Notes under the pieces: generated by a model
What the model was told of the DNA's origin: nothing
Databases searched by the model: none
The model's input: the letters and a program-made list of their open reading frames with translations, nothing else
Made by a program: the position numbers and the translations under genes
Shown here: positions 36,614-45,967 of the stretch, in pieces
Position numbering within the stretch: the first letter of the stretch is position 1
Layout of the letters: every line of letters begins with the position of its first letter
Assembly: GCF_004152865.1 (NCBI RefSeq)
Contig: NZ_SEOO01000006.1
Location: 62,001 to 126,000 of the forward strand
DNA length: 64,000 nt
Source: Sphingobium cupriresistens
GTDB lineage: Bacteria; Pseudomonadota; Alphaproteobacteria; Sphingomonadales; Sphingomonadaceae
Direction of reading: 5' to 3'

Positions 36614-37315
36614 ATGAAAAGAGCATTGATCGTCCGACATGTGCCGCGCGAAGGCGCCGCAGGCTATTTGCAGCCGATCGAGGCGGCCGGCTATCATATC
36701 GACCGGATCGATGTCGCCAGCCCCGATTTCGCGGGCGTGGACCTGTGCGATCCCGACTTGCTGATCATGATGGGCGGGCCGATGGGCGTGTATGAAACGG
36801 ACATCCACCCCTGGATATCGACGCAGATCGAGAAGCTGGCGTCGCGGCTGGCGGCCGATCGGCCGACGCTGGGCGTGTGTCTGGGCAGTCAGATGATTGC
36901 GGCGGCGCTGGGCGCGCCTGTTTATCCCGGCGGGCATATGGAATTGGGCTTTGCGCCGGTCAGCGTGAACGGGGCGGGCATGGCGTCGCCGCTGCGCCAT
37001 TTGATCGATGTGCCGGTGTTGCATTGGCACAGCGACACGTTCGATCTGCCCGACAATGTCGATTTGCTGGCATCAACGCCCAAATATGCGCATCAGGCGT
37101 TCCGGCGCGGGTCCAATCTGCTGGCGCTGCAATTTCATGCGGAGATGGGCGAAGACCCGCGGTTCGAGGATTGGCTGACCCATTTTTGGGCCGACTTGGA
37201 CGTGGCGCAGCAATGCGGCATCGCGTTGCGGGAGGATCACGACCTGCATGGCCCGATCGCGGTAGCCGCGGGCAGGGCAATGATCGGCGAATGGCTGGCG
37301 GGAACGAGACTTTAG
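36614..37315 (+). CDS. Class I glutamine amidotransferase (GMP synthase-like domain)
   Basis: 233 residues. The nucleophile Cys lies in LGVCLGSQMIAAALG, and the catalytic His and Glu in LALQFHAEMGEDP. The N-terminal ALIVRHVPREGAAGYLQP and LLIMMGGPMGVYE match the stand-alone GMP synthase-like amidotransferases often involved in gamma-glutamyl hydrolysis. No partner synthetase is nearby, so the substrate is unknown. Weak ribosome site (CAAGAGA). Confidence 0.9.
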   Translation: MKRALIVRHVPREGAAGYLQPIEAAGYHIDRIDVASPDFAGVDLCDPDLLIMMGGPMGVYETDIHPWISTQIEKLASRLAADRPTLGVCLGSQMIAAALGAPVYPGGHMELGFAPVSVNGAGMASPLRHLIDVPVLHWHSDTFDLPDNVDLLASTPKYAHQAFRRGSNLLALQFHAEMGEDPRFEDWLTHFWADLDVAQQCGIALREDHDLHGPIAVAAGRAMIGEWLAGTRL

Positions 37316-37358
37316 TTGCGGCTTGATCTTGCCGCGGCCTCTCTATTAACTCCTACAA

Positions 37359-38717
37359 ATGAAGAAGATGACAGTGGAAACGAGCCGCCGCGATCTGTTC
37401 GCGGCCGGCATGGCGGGGATGGCGGCGGTTAGCGTCGCGCGGGCGGCGGATGCTGCCGAGCCGGGCAAGGCGGTGCTGGCGCCCCGGCCGCCGATGGGAT
37501 GGAATAGCTGGAACAGCTTCGCCACGACCATCACCGAGCGCCAAGCGCGCGAGACGGCCGCCATCATGGCGGAAAAGCTGCTGCCGTTCGGCTATGATAT
37601 CTTCACCGTCGATATCCAATGGTATGAGCCGGAAGCGTCGAGCTATACTTATAATGCCGCGCCCAAGCCGGCGATGGACGCTTATGGCCGGATGATCCCG
37701 GCGCCAAATCGGTTTCCGTCGAGCGCGGGCGGCAAGGGCTTTGCGCCGCTGGCCAAGGCGGTCCATGCGCTTGGCCTAAAGTTCGGCATCCATGTGATGC
37801 GGGGCATCCCGCGGGCGGCGGTGGACGCGAACCTGCCGATTCTGGGGACGCGCTATCGCGCGAGGGATGTGGCCGACATAGCAAGCATCTGTTCCTGGAA
37901 CCCCGATATGTATGGCGTCGACATGACGCGGCCGGGCGCGCAGGCCTATTATGACAGTATCTTTCGCCTCTATGCCGACTGGGGCGTGGATTTCGTCAAG
38001 ATGGACGATATGAGCCGGCCGTATGACGCCCATGCGCCGGAGATCGAAGCGGCGCACAAGGCGATCATGGCGACGGGGTGGCCGATCATGTTGAGCCTGT
38101 CGCCAGGTGAAACGCCGGTGATCCGCGGCGATCATGTCCGCAAATATGCGCAGATGTGGCGCATCTCCGACGATTTCTGGGATGATTGGGCGATGCTGGA
38201 GGCGCAGTTCACACGGCTGGAGAATTGGACGCCCTGGCGCGGGCCGGGGTCATGGCCCGACGCCGACATGCTACCGCTGGGGCGGCTGGCGCTGGGGGAG
38301 CGGGATACGCGCTTCACCCCCGATGAGCAGCAGACGTTGATGACGCTATGGGCGATCGCGCGGTCGCCGCTCATCATGGGGGGCGATTTGCGGCATCTGG
38401 ATGCGCCGACGCTGGCGCTGCTGACTAATGAAGAGGTGCTGGCGGTCAATCAGGCAAGCGAAGGCAATTGCCCGCATTTCGTGGCGGATGGCGTGCGCGT
38501 CTGGTCGGCGATCGCGCAGGGTGGCAAGGGCCGCTATGTCGCACTGTTCAATACCGGCGACAAGGCGCGCGAGGTCGGGATCGGGCTGCGCGATCTGGGA
38601 ATTAGCGGGCCGGTCGCGGTGCGCGATTTGTGGGCGGGCAAGGCGCTGGCGCAGCAGAGGGAGCGGGTAAGCGCGATGCTGCCGCCGCACGGGGCGGGGC
38701 TCTATCGGTTGAGTTAA
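37359..38717 (+). CDS. Glycoside hydrolase family 27 (alpha-galactosidase type), Tat-exported
   Basis: 452 residues. The N-terminus ETSRRDLFAAGMAGMAAVSV is a twin-arginine-type signal. GH27 landmarks: PPMGWNSWNSFATTI, the nucleophile Asp216 in FVKMDDMS, and the acid/base Asp271 in RISDDFWDDW; QMWRISDD and NWTPWRGPGSWPDADMLPLG are also typical. It should release terminal alpha-galactose or a related sugar outside the cytoplasm. It stands alone, without transporter or TonB receptor genes, which is unusual for a polysaccharide utilisation gene. Confidence 0.9.
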   Translation: MKKMTVETSRRDLFAAGMAGMAAVSVARAADAAEPGKAVLAPRPPMGWNSWNSFATTITERQARETAAIMAEKLLPFGYDIFTVDIQWYEPEASSYTYNAAPKPAMDAYGRMIPAPNRFPSSAGGKGFAPLAKAVHALGLKFGIHVMRGIPRAAVDANLPILGTRYRARDVADIASICSWNPDMYGVDMTRPGAQAYYDSIFRLYADWGVDFVKMDDMSRPYDAHAPEIEAAHKAIMATGWPIMLSLSPGETPVIRGDHVRKYAQMWRISDDFWDDWAMLEAQFTRLENWTPWRGPGSWPDADMLPLGRLALGERDTRFTPDEQQTLMTLWAIARSPLIMGGDLRHLDAPTLALLTNEEVLAVNQASEGNCPHFVADGVRVWSAIAQGGKGRYVALFNTGDKAREVGIGLRDLGISGPVAVRDLWAGKALAQQRERVSAMLPPHGAGLYRLS

Positions 38718-38735
38718 TGACCTACCTTCGTTGTT

Positions 38736-40385
38736 TTACTTGCGCGCCGAGGCGCTTTTGTCGCGGATGGTCTTGAACTCAGAACCGGCCTTCCATTCCG
38801 GCCAGCGGGTCGAGTTCGCCAAGTCACGACCGATGTCGCGCATCAGGTCGATATCCTGCGCCGCCCCCTCCATTCGCCAGTCCGGCCCCCAGGCGTCACA
38901 GGCCTGGTGATAGCATGTGCCGGTATAGGCGTCGATCCAGGCCTGGCCCGCGGGGCGGCCGCCCTCGACCAGGTCGGATGCGCCCGCCAGGCCCATCATC
39001 AGCAGGACAGGCACGCCACGCTTGGCCATGGAGAAATGGTCGGCGCGGTAGAAAAGGCCGCGTTCGGGCAGGCTTTCCTGTGTGATGACGCGGCCCTGCT
39101 TTGCCGCGAACGTCGCCAGATCGTCTTCCAGGCTGTTCTGGCCTTTGCCGATCAGGATCACGTCCTTCGCCTTGCCGGCGGTCTGGAGCACGTCGATGGT
39201 GAGGTTGGCGACGGTCTTGTCGATCGGATAGACGGGGTTCTGGGCATAATGTTCGGATCCCAGCAGCCCGCGTTCCTCGGCGGTCCAGGCGGCGAAGACG
39301 ACCGAGCGGTCGGGTGCAGGCGCCGCCTTGAACGCGCGGGCGATTTCGAACAGGCCGGCCATGCCGAGCGCGTCGTCATTGGCTCCAGCACGATAGATGC
39401 GGCCCTGCGCGTCCGGCGCGCCCTCGCCATAGGCGTCCCAATGGGCGCCGTACATGACGGTTTCGTCAGGGCGTTTGGCGCCGGGGATGCGGGCGAGGAC
39501 GTTCGCGCTCTGCACCACTTCCTGGGTCACCGGGAAGGCGGCGGAGAAGGTCGCGCCCTTCAACGCGACCGGCTTGAATTTGGCCGATCGCGCCTGTTTG
39601 CGCAGCGCGGCGAGATCGAGGCCTGCGCCGGCGAACAGCTTGCTCGCGGCCTCGCCCTCGACCCAGCCTTGCACCTGGAGGCTGGTCAGCTTGTCGGGCG
39701 CGCGGACCAGATCGTAATTCTCGCCAGCCGGGCTGGTGACGACGTTCCAGCCATAGCCCGCACCCGGCGTGTCATGGACGATCAGCGCGCCGACCGCGCC
39801 GTGGCGGGCGGCTTCTTCGAATTTGTAGGTCCAGCGGCCATAATAGGTCATCGTCTTGCCGCCGAACTTGCCGAACGGGTCTTCGCTCTTGGCCGCCTCG
39901 AAATCCGGGTCGTTGATGAGGAAGACGGCAATCTTGCCCTTCAGGTCCACGCCCTTGAAATCGTCCCAGCCGCGTTCAGGGGCGGAGACGCCATAGCCCA
40001 CGAACACCAAGGGCGCCTTGGCGATCGCGACATTGTCCTTGGGTTGCAGGGTGGAGAGATAGATCTGCTTGCCGAAGCTCCAGGGCGTGGACGCGCCATT
40101 TTGCGCGATCGACAGCGTTTCCGCCTGGCCGAGGCGGGTGTGGAGCAACGGTACAGTCTGCACCCACTGGCCGTCCGGGCCGCCGGGCTCCAGACCCAAT
40201 TGTTCAAAGCGGGCGACGATATAGCCGATCGTCCGTTCCTCCCCCACGGTGCCGGGCGCACGGCCCTGGAACAGGTCGGACGCCAGCGTGCGAACCGATC
40301 GTTCCAACTGCTTGGGGTCGGTCTGGGCGTGGAGGGGCAGGGCGGCGGTCAGGCCGAGGGCCAAAGCGAGGATGCGTGTCATCAT
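38736..40385 (-). CDS. Exported M28 family metallopeptidase
   Basis: 549 residues with a signal peptide (MMTRILALALGLTAALPLHA). A PA-type inserted domain (about residues 110-280) precedes the peptidase core. Zinc ligands are visible as His in YGAHWDAYGEG, Asp in GANDDALGMAG, Glu-Glu in WTAEERGLLGSE, Asp in LTIDVLQ, and His in YRADHFSMAKRG. It is an aminopeptidase-like enzyme, probably in the periplasm or outside the cell. Convergent with the GH27 gene. Confidence 0.92.
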   Translation of the reverse strand: MMTRILALALGLTAALPLHAQTDPKQLERSVRTLASDLFQGRAPGTVGEERTIGYIVARFEQLGLEPGGPDGQWVQTVPLLHTRLGQAETLSIAQNGASTPWSFGKQIYLSTLQPKDNVAIAKAPLVFVGYGVSAPERGWDDFKGVDLKGKIAVFLINDPDFEAAKSEDPFGKFGGKTMTYYGRWTYKFEEAARHGAVGALIVHDTPGAGYGWNVVTSPAGENYDLVRAPDKLTSLQVQGWVEGEAASKLFAGAGLDLAALRKQARSAKFKPVALKGATFSAAFPVTQEVVQSANVLARIPGAKRPDETVMYGAHWDAYGEGAPDAQGRIYRAGANDDALGMAGLFEIARAFKAAPAPDRSVVFAAWTAEERGLLGSEHYAQNPVYPIDKTVANLTIDVLQTAGKAKDVILIGKGQNSLEDDLATFAAKQGRVITQESLPERGLFYRADHFSMAKRGVPVLLMMGLAGASDLVEGGRPAGQAWIDAYTGTCYHQACDAWGPDWRMEGAAQDIDLMRDIGRDLANSTRWPEWKAGSEFKTIRDKSASARK

Positions 40386-40426
40386 CCCGCCGGTCTAAAC
40401 CGCTGCGACGATGGGCGAAAGGGCGT

Positions 40427-41083
40427 TCAGAACTCGATTTCGAGTTCGGCCATCTCTTCCGGTTCGTTGCGCGCATCCTCGATCCATTCGCGCATCAGCG
40501 GCCAACTGTTGATCGTCTGGCAATAGGCGGCGGATGTGGCGGACAGCGGGACGGCATAGGTCAGGAAGCGCTGGGCCACCGGCGCGAACATGGCGTCGGC
40601 GACGGTCGGCTCCTCGCCGAACAGCCAGGGACCGCCGTAGCTGCCCAGACATTCGGCCCAGATCGTTTCAATCCGGTCGATATCGGGCTTGGCCCCGGAA
40701 AAGATTGGGAAGCGCGCGTGGCGCACCTTCAAATTCATCGGCAGGGCGGAACGCAGATTGGCGAAGCCCGAATGGATTTCCCCCGACACCGACCGGCAAT
40801 GAGCGCGGGCGATGCGATCGGCCGGATACATGCCGACATTGGGATAGAGTTCGTGCAGATATTCCGCGATCGCCAGCGTGTCCCACACGCTGGCGTCCTC
40901 ATGCGTCAGGCGGGGCACCAGCACCGAAGGAGACAGGAGCAGCAGTTCGGCGCGATTTTCGGGATCATCGAGCGCGATCGTCTTTTCCACCACCCGCAAC
41001 CCCGCGAGTCGGCACAAGAGCCAGCCGCGTAACGACCAGGAGGAATAATTCTTGCTGGAAAGAGTGAGTTCCGCGATCGCCAT
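40427..41083 (-). CDS. Glutathione S-transferase family protein
   Basis: 218 residues, after a perfect AGGAGG ribosome site. N-terminal thioredoxin-like domain: LTLSSKNYSSWSLRGWLLCR, with VPRLTHEDASVWDTLAIAEY giving the glutathione-binding Pro and Asp. The all-helical C-terminal domain ends with TINSWPLMREWIED. It may conjugate electrophiles or act as a glutathione-dependent lyase; the substrate is unknown. Divergent from the PHA depolymerase gene. Confidence 0.92.
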   Translation of the reverse strand: MAIAELTLSSKNYSSWSLRGWLLCRLAGLRVVEKTIALDDPENRAELLLLSPSVLVPRLTHEDASVWDTLAIAEYLHELYPNVGMYPADRIARAHCRSVSGEIHSGFANLRSALPMNLKVRHARFPIFSGAKPDIDRIETIWAECLGSYGGPWLFGEEPTVADAMFAPVAQRFLTYAVPLSATSAAYCQTINSWPLMREWIEDARNEPEEMAELEIEF

Positions 41084-41210
41084 GGCATACCCTCCTGCTT
41101 ACGGTCAGCCTCACATTTATGATGATGCGGCGCAACATAAAAAGCATGTATAGCGTTTCATCGAAATACCGATTCGGTTCGCGCACACAGGACAAGGCTC
41201 AACCTTCATC

Positions 41211-42434
41211 ATGCGTATGCTTTACAGTGGTTATCAGGCCTGGAACGACATGCTGGCGCCAGCGCGTTTCGGGGCGCAGATCGCACTTGGTGTTCGCGAC
41301 AAATTGGGGCCGATGGCGGATTGGGCGATGCCGCGCCGTATGTTTGCGCTGATGGACGTGTTCCAGGGCGCGAAGCTGACGCACAAGCGTCCCGCCTATG
41401 ACATTCACACCGTCACCAGCGGCAATGCGGAAGTGTCGGTGCGCGAGGAAATCACGCTCGACCTGCCGTTTGGCGACCTGTTGCACTTCGTCAAGGATGA
41501 TGTGGAGGCGGCGCAACCCAAGGTGCTGGTCGTGGCGCCGATGTCGGGCCATTTTTCGACCTTGCTGCGCAGCACGGTCGCAACATTGCTGCGCGACCAT
41601 GACGTGTACATCACCGACTGGAAGAATGCGCGCGACGTGCCGCTGGAAGCCGGGCGTTTTGGCTTCGATGACTATGTCGACTATGTGATCCGCTTCTTCC
41701 AGCAGATCGGCCCCGGCGCGCATATGGTGTCGGTGTGCCAGCCCTGCGTGCCGGCGCTGGCCGCCGTGGCGCTGATGTCGGAGGACAAGGACCAGGCGAC
41801 GCCGCGATCGATGACGCTGATGGGCGGGCCGATCGATCCCAATGCGGCGCCGACCGTCGTCAACGACCTGGCCAATGAAAAGCCGATCGAATGGTTTGAG
41901 GAGAATCTGATCTCCGTCGTGCCGTTCCGCTATGCCGGGCGCGGGCGGGAGGTCTATCCGGGCTTCCTGCAACTGTCGGCCTTCATGTCCATGAACATGG
42001 AGCGGCATGGATCGCAGCATCGCGAACTGTACCAGCTGCTGGCCGACGGCAAGACGGTCGAGGCGGACAGGATCAAGACTTTCTACGAGGAATATTTCGC
42101 GGTCCTGGACATGACCAAGGAATTCTACCTGGAAACAGTCGACCAGGTGTTCCAGCGGACCTTGCTGTCGAAGGGCGCGTTGACCGTGCATGGGCGCCCG
42201 GTCAATCCCGGCGCGATCCGCCATACCGCGTTGCTGACGGTAGAGGGCGAGAAGGACGATGTGTGCGCCGTGGGCCAGACATCCGCCGCCCATGGCCTGT
42301 GCACCGGCCTGCGCCCGCATTTGAAGCGCCACCATCTCCAGCCCGGCGTGGGCCATTATGGCGTATTTTCAGGCAGCAAATGGGAAAAGCAGGTCTATCC
42401 GCAGGTGCGGAACATGATTTTGGCGATGAACTGA
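41211..42434 (+). CDS. phaZ: Intracellular polyhydroxyalkanoate depolymerase
   Basis: 407 residues, alpha/beta hydrolase fold without a signal peptide. The nucleophile elbow is SVCQPCV with Cys176 in place of Ser, the hallmark of intracellular PhaZ enzymes. Other motifs: ITDWKNARDVPLEAGRFGFD, the Asp in LTVEGEKDDVC, and the His near GVGHYGVFSGSKWE. It mobilises stored PHA in the cytoplasm. No phaC, phaA or phaB gene is adjacent. Confidence 0.93.
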   Translation: MRMLYSGYQAWNDMLAPARFGAQIALGVRDKLGPMADWAMPRRMFALMDVFQGAKLTHKRPAYDIHTVTSGNAEVSVREEITLDLPFGDLLHFVKDDVEAAQPKVLVVAPMSGHFSTLLRSTVATLLRDHDVYITDWKNARDVPLEAGRFGFDDYVDYVIRFFQQIGPGAHMVSVCQPCVPALAAVALMSEDKDQATPRSMTLMGGPIDPNAAPTVVNDLANEKPIEWFEENLISVVPFRYAGRGREVYPGFLQLSAFMSMNMERHGSQHRELYQLLADGKTVEADRIKTFYEEYFAVLDMTKEFYLETVDQVFQRTLLSKGALTVHGRPVNPGAIRHTALLTVEGEKDDVCAVGQTSAAHGLCTGLRPHLKRHHLQPGVGHYGVFSGSKWEKQVYPQVRNMILAMN

Positions 42435-42536
42435 CGACGGGTCGTCGCCGGGATCGTTCAAGCGGACAAGGGGGGTGACGGCGATGATGCTGCGTTCCGC
42501 GCGATGGTCCGCCGCCTGGCCCATGGCCGCCCCCCT

Positions 42537-42890
42537 TTAACCCTCCGGCCGGGTCCAGATCCAACTGCCGCCGATCAGCGCGGCGACGACGGGGATGAGG
42601 AACCAGGGGAAGGGGGAAAAGATCAGCGCCAGCGCAACGCTGAAGGCGAAGGCGGCCAGCGCCGCCTTCTTGCCCCGGCGGCTGATCGCGCCGCGTTCCC
42701 GCCAGCGGCGAATATGCGGGCCGAAATGCCTGTGGTCGAGCAATTTCGCCTCCAGTCGCGGGCTGGACCGGGCGAAGCAGAAGGCCGAGAGGATCATGAA
42801 AGGAACGGTCGGCAACAGCGGCAGGAAGGCGCCGATCGTGCCGAGGCCGATCGAGAGAAACCCTGCGATGAGGTAAAGATGGCGCCGCAT
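42537..42890 (-). CDS. DUF454 (YbaN-like) inner membrane protein
   Basis: 117 residues with three to four helices. The family pattern is FLSIGLGTIGAFLPLLPTVP followed by FMILSAFCFARSSPRLEAKL and FGPHIRRWRERGAISRRGKK. Function unknown in all members. The end lies 103 bp from the convergent phaZ stop. Confidence 0.9.
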   Translation of the reverse strand: MRRHLYLIAGFLSIGLGTIGAFLPLLPTVPFMILSAFCFARSSPRLEAKLLDHRHFGPHIRRWRERGAISRRGKKAALAAFAFSVALALIFSPFPWFLIPVVAALIGGSWIWTRPEG

Positions 42891-43593
42891 GATGCTCCAA
42901 TCGGGGCGGAGGCTATGAGCGCGCCTGCGCTGCTATTGCTTCGCAGCTGCGCGGTGAGATGGCAAGATGGATGAGGAATGGAATGGTTGGGAAAGTCTCA
43001 GCTTTCGCATTTTTACTGGGCGCTGCACGGGCAGCGCCGCAGCGTATCTCGCCGTCGATTGAAATAATGCTGTCAGTTATGACCGACAAGGGGGGCTTGC
43101 CATTCTCCTGCCGCTTGCGGGAGGGAGAGCAGTTCGCTTCTGGTGGTTTCAATACAGGCGGCTTTCCGCACCGGCCCCTTCCAATGTAGGATTTCTTCTG
43201 ATCTATCCTGTCGGATGGAGCCACTCGTTCAGCCATTCCCTCTCCTTGCCACCCCACCCCGTCGAACGAACCGTCGCGTCGCCGCTGCGCTGGTGGTGCG
43301 TTCCCGCCGCGTGGGTGTCGCGTCATCGTCGCCTGGGTGCCGGTTCGCCATGACCTCAGTGTCACACCGCTGCGACCCTGGCGTGACCGCGACGTTACTT
43401 CGCAGGAGCGTCCCGGTGGCTTCGCATACATTATCGGCCCGCAAAGCCCGACAATGGTGTGAACTTCGGCCCGTCGCTTGCCGAACGCCCCGCCACAGCG
43501 CCGCTTCCACGCCCCCAAGCAAATCCTTCGCTTGCACCCCGCCGCTCGCCGCCTATCTCTGTCGCCCACCCGAATCGCAGTTGAAAGCCTGAT
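42891..43593. other. Gene-poor interval, 703 bp, upstream of trxB
   Basis: No frame here has a ribosome site, domain or steady codon bias. Visible items: a small GC-rich hairpin near 43105-43123 (CTCCTGCCGC with GCGGGAG), and a less GC-rich stretch around 42950-43090. The last 200 bp should contain the trxB promoter, but I cannot point to a convincing -35/-10 pair. It may be an eroded former gene or mobile-element scar; nothing proves it. Confidence 0.6.
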
Positions 43594-44556
43594 ATGACCG
43601 CCACCCATAGCACCCGCATGTTGATCCTCGGTTCCGGCCCCGCGGGCCTGTCCGCCGCCATTTACGGCGCGCGCGCGGGCCTGGCGCCGATCGTGGTGCA
43701 GGGGATGCAGCCCGGCGGGCAATTGACCATCACCACCGACGTCGAAAATTACCCCGGCTTCAAGGATGTGATCCAGGGACCGTGGCTGATGGAGCAGATG
43801 CAGGCGCAGGCCGAGCATGTCGGCGCGCAGATGATGTACGACCAGATTGTCGACGTCGATCTGTCCGAACGCCCCTTCCGCCTGCGCGGCGATGGCGGCA
43901 CCCTCTATGTCGCCGACACGCTGGTCATCTGCACCGGCGCGCAGGCCAAATGGCTCGGCGTGGAGGGCGAGGAGCATTTGCAGGGCAAGGGCGTGTCGGC
44001 CTGCGCCACCTGTGACGGCTTCTTCTATCGCGGCAAGAAGGTGGTTGTGATCGGCGGCGGCAACACCGCGGTCGAAGAAGCGCTCTACCTCACCAATCAC
44101 AGCCATGACGTCACCTTGATCCACCGTCGCGATTCGCTGCGCGCGGAAAAGATCCTGCAACAGCGGCTGCACGCCCATCCGAACATCAAGGTGCTGTGGA
44201 ACAAGGCTGTCGATCGCTTCGTCGGCGGCGGGACGCCAGAAGGTCTGGTCGGCGTCGATCTGATTGACACGGTGACCGGCGAAAAGTCGCATGAGCCGAC
44301 CGATGGCGGTTTCGTCGCGATCGGCCATCATCCCGCTACCGAATTGTTCACCGGCAAGCTGCCGACCGACGAGGGCTATTTGCTGGTGGAAAAGGGCACG
44401 ACTCGCACGGCGATTCCGGGCGTGTTCGCGGCGGGCGACGTCACCGACAAAATCTATCGCCAGGCCGTGACCGCGGCGGGCATGGGCTGCATGGCCGCGC
44501 TCGACGTCGAGAGATTCCTGGCGGAACAGGATTTCGAGGAACTGGTGGAGGCGTAA
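43594..44556 (+). CDS. trxB: Thioredoxin-disulfide reductase
   Basis: 320 residues. FAD-binding GSGPAGLSAAIYGARAGL near the N-terminus, the redox-active pair Cys137/Cys140 in ACATCDGFFYRGKK, the NADPH motif VVVIGGGNTAVEEALYL with HRRDSLRAEKIL, and the FAD end motif GVFAAGDVTDKIYRQ. It passes electrons from NADPH to thioredoxin. Its 3' end faces the ACP gene. Confidence 0.97.
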   Translation: MTATHSTRMLILGSGPAGLSAAIYGARAGLAPIVVQGMQPGGQLTITTDVENYPGFKDVIQGPWLMEQMQAQAEHVGAQMMYDQIVDVDLSERPFRLRGDGGTLYVADTLVICTGAQAKWLGVEGEEHLQGKGVSACATCDGFFYRGKKVVVIGGGNTAVEEALYLTNHSHDVTLIHRRDSLRAEKILQQRLHAHPNIKVLWNKAVDRFVGGGTPEGLVGVDLIDTVTGEKSHEPTDGGFVAIGHHPATELFTGKLPTDEGYLLVEKGTTRTAIPGVFAAGDVTDKIYRQAVTAAGMGCMAALDVERFLAEQDFEELVEA

Positions 44557-44584
44557 GCCTCCGCCGCGGGCGGGACGGTGTGGG

Positions 44585-44872
44585 CTAGGCCAGCTTGCCC
44601 TGCGCAAAGGCGACGAGCGACCCGAATGTCTCGAACGTGTCGCCGTCGATATCGTCATCCTCGATCAGGATGTCGAAGCGGTCCTCGATCTCGGTCAGCA
44701 GGCCCGCGACCGCCATCGAATCCAGTTCCGGCAGCGCGCCGAACAGGGGGGTGTCCGCGTCGAAGCTATCGACCTGGGTTTGCGGCAGGCTGAGCACGTC
44801 GCGCAGCAGCGCCCGCATCAGGCTGTCCACATCGAGAGTCCGGTCGACCGGCTGAGAATTTTGCGCCCGCAT
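44585..44872 (-). CDS. Acyl carrier protein of the exosortase A cluster
   Basis: 95 residues, acidic, with the phosphopantetheine site Ser52 in LPELDSMAVAGLLTEIEDRF (DSM instead of the usual DSL). It lies 27 bp downstream of the FemAB/GNAT gene on the same strand and faces away from the acyl-CoA ligase. A dedicated ACP next to a ligase and a PLP decarboxylase is a repeated feature of exosortase A polysaccharide clusters. It presumably carries an acyl or aminoacyl group made by that ligase and handed to the transferases. Confidence 0.88.
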   Translation of the reverse strand: MRAQNSQPVDRTLDVDSLMRALLRDVLSLPQTQVDSFDADTPLFGALPELDSMAVAGLLTEIEDRFDILIEDDDIDGDTFETFGSLVAFAQGKLA

Positions 44873-44899
44873 GATGCGCGCTAAATAGGGGCTTAAAGC

Positions 44900-45880
44900 C
44901 TAACCGACAAGCGCGGAAATGGCGGTCCTTGCCGCAGGCAGCCAGGCAGAGGCGAAACGCGCGTTGAAGGCGTCGATCCGGTGGAGCGGAACGCGCCTGT
45001 CCATCCAGTCGGTCTTGTAGCCATTGTCGCCGGTGCCATAGTCGATCATGCGCACGCGATCATGGTCGATCGCCTGTCTGAACATCATATGGCTCAACAA
45101 TGTGCCGGGGGAACCATGGTCATGGGCGCTGTCATGGCTCAACTTGTGGATCAGGGCGATACCATCCTCGACCGTCCAAAGCTGCGCCGCCACCGCGCGC
45201 CCGTCCAGGCGCGCGAAACCCAGCCGCAACGTCCCTGCCGCGCTTTCCCGCTCGGCCAGGTCGCGCAGGAAGTCGAGGCCGGGTTCCGCCACCTTCCAGC
45301 TGCGGTCATGCACATCGACATAGTCCCGCCACAGACCGTCGGTCAGCCGCGTGGCGATCGACAATGCGAAAGGATCGCCGCGCCCCTTGCGCTTGACCAG
45401 ATTGCGCAGCCGTCCCGGCCGCGACGCCCAATAATCGGCGAAGCTGCGCCCTTCGACTTGCAACAGGTGGCGGCCCCCCATCGTCCGCCGCACCGCGAAC
45501 CAGCCGGCGCGCCGCAACGCGGCCAGCAGCGGCGCGGCATCCTCCAGCGGATAAAGATCGATCTGCGCGCTGGTCGCCAGCAAATGCCGGGCCAGGCTTT
45601 CGAGCAGCCGCTGCCGGGTCGCAGCATCGGGTTCGCCGATGAAGACGGGCGCCCAGGCAAAGCTGTACCAGTTTGCGAGCGCGCTGGCGCGGCGGGGGGC
45701 GGGGGCGAGCAGGAACAGCCAGGCCTGCGCATCGCCCTCCTGCGCTTGCACGATACGGACGGGCTGGTCAGGGAAGCAGCGATCGTGCAGAGCCGCGAAC
45801 CAGTCGATCCGGTCGAACAGGGCCAATCCAGGCGCGCGGTCGAGCCGGCCGGCCAAAGCCTGCCGCGCTTCATCGAGCAT
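44900..45880 (-). CDS. FemAB/GNAT-type acyltransferase of the exosortase A cluster
   Basis: 326 residues from the ATG at 45880, preceded by AAGGGAATATCAG; a TTG at 45940 gives a longer frame without support. The C-terminal half is an Acetyltransf_6-type domain: TLRLGFARLDGRAVAAQLWT, IHKLSHDSAHDHGSPGTLLS and MIDYGTGDNGYKTDW. It is distantly like the two FemAB proteins downstream (56225, 57352). With the ACP it forms a small operon divergent from the ligase. It probably transfers the ACP-bound group to a sugar or lipid acceptor. Confidence 0.85.
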   Translation of the reverse strand: MLDEARQALAGRLDRAPGLALFDRIDWFAALHDRCFPDQPVRIVQAQEGDAQAWLFLLAPAPRRASALANWYSFAWAPVFIGEPDAATRQRLLESLARHLLATSAQIDLYPLEDAAPLLAALRRAGWFAVRRTMGGRHLLQVEGRSFADYWASRPGRLRNLVKRKGRGDPFALSIATRLTDGLWRDYVDVHDRSWKVAEPGLDFLRDLAERESAAGTLRLGFARLDGRAVAAQLWTVEDGIALIHKLSHDSAHDHGSPGTLLSHMMFRQAIDHDRVRMIDYGTGDNGYKTDWMDRRVPLHRIDAFNARFASAWLPAARTAISALVG

Positions 45881-45967
45881 CTGATATTCCCTTGGCGCCA
45901 GCAACCGACTATCTCCGCCCCAACCGCGATCCAAAACCAACGTGCGGCATAGGAGAAAAGTCTGGAA

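Noticed and set aside
42913-44658. 581-codon antisense frame across trxB and the upstream gap
   Set aside because: Most of it is the shadow of trxB; the rest in the gap has no start signal or domain.
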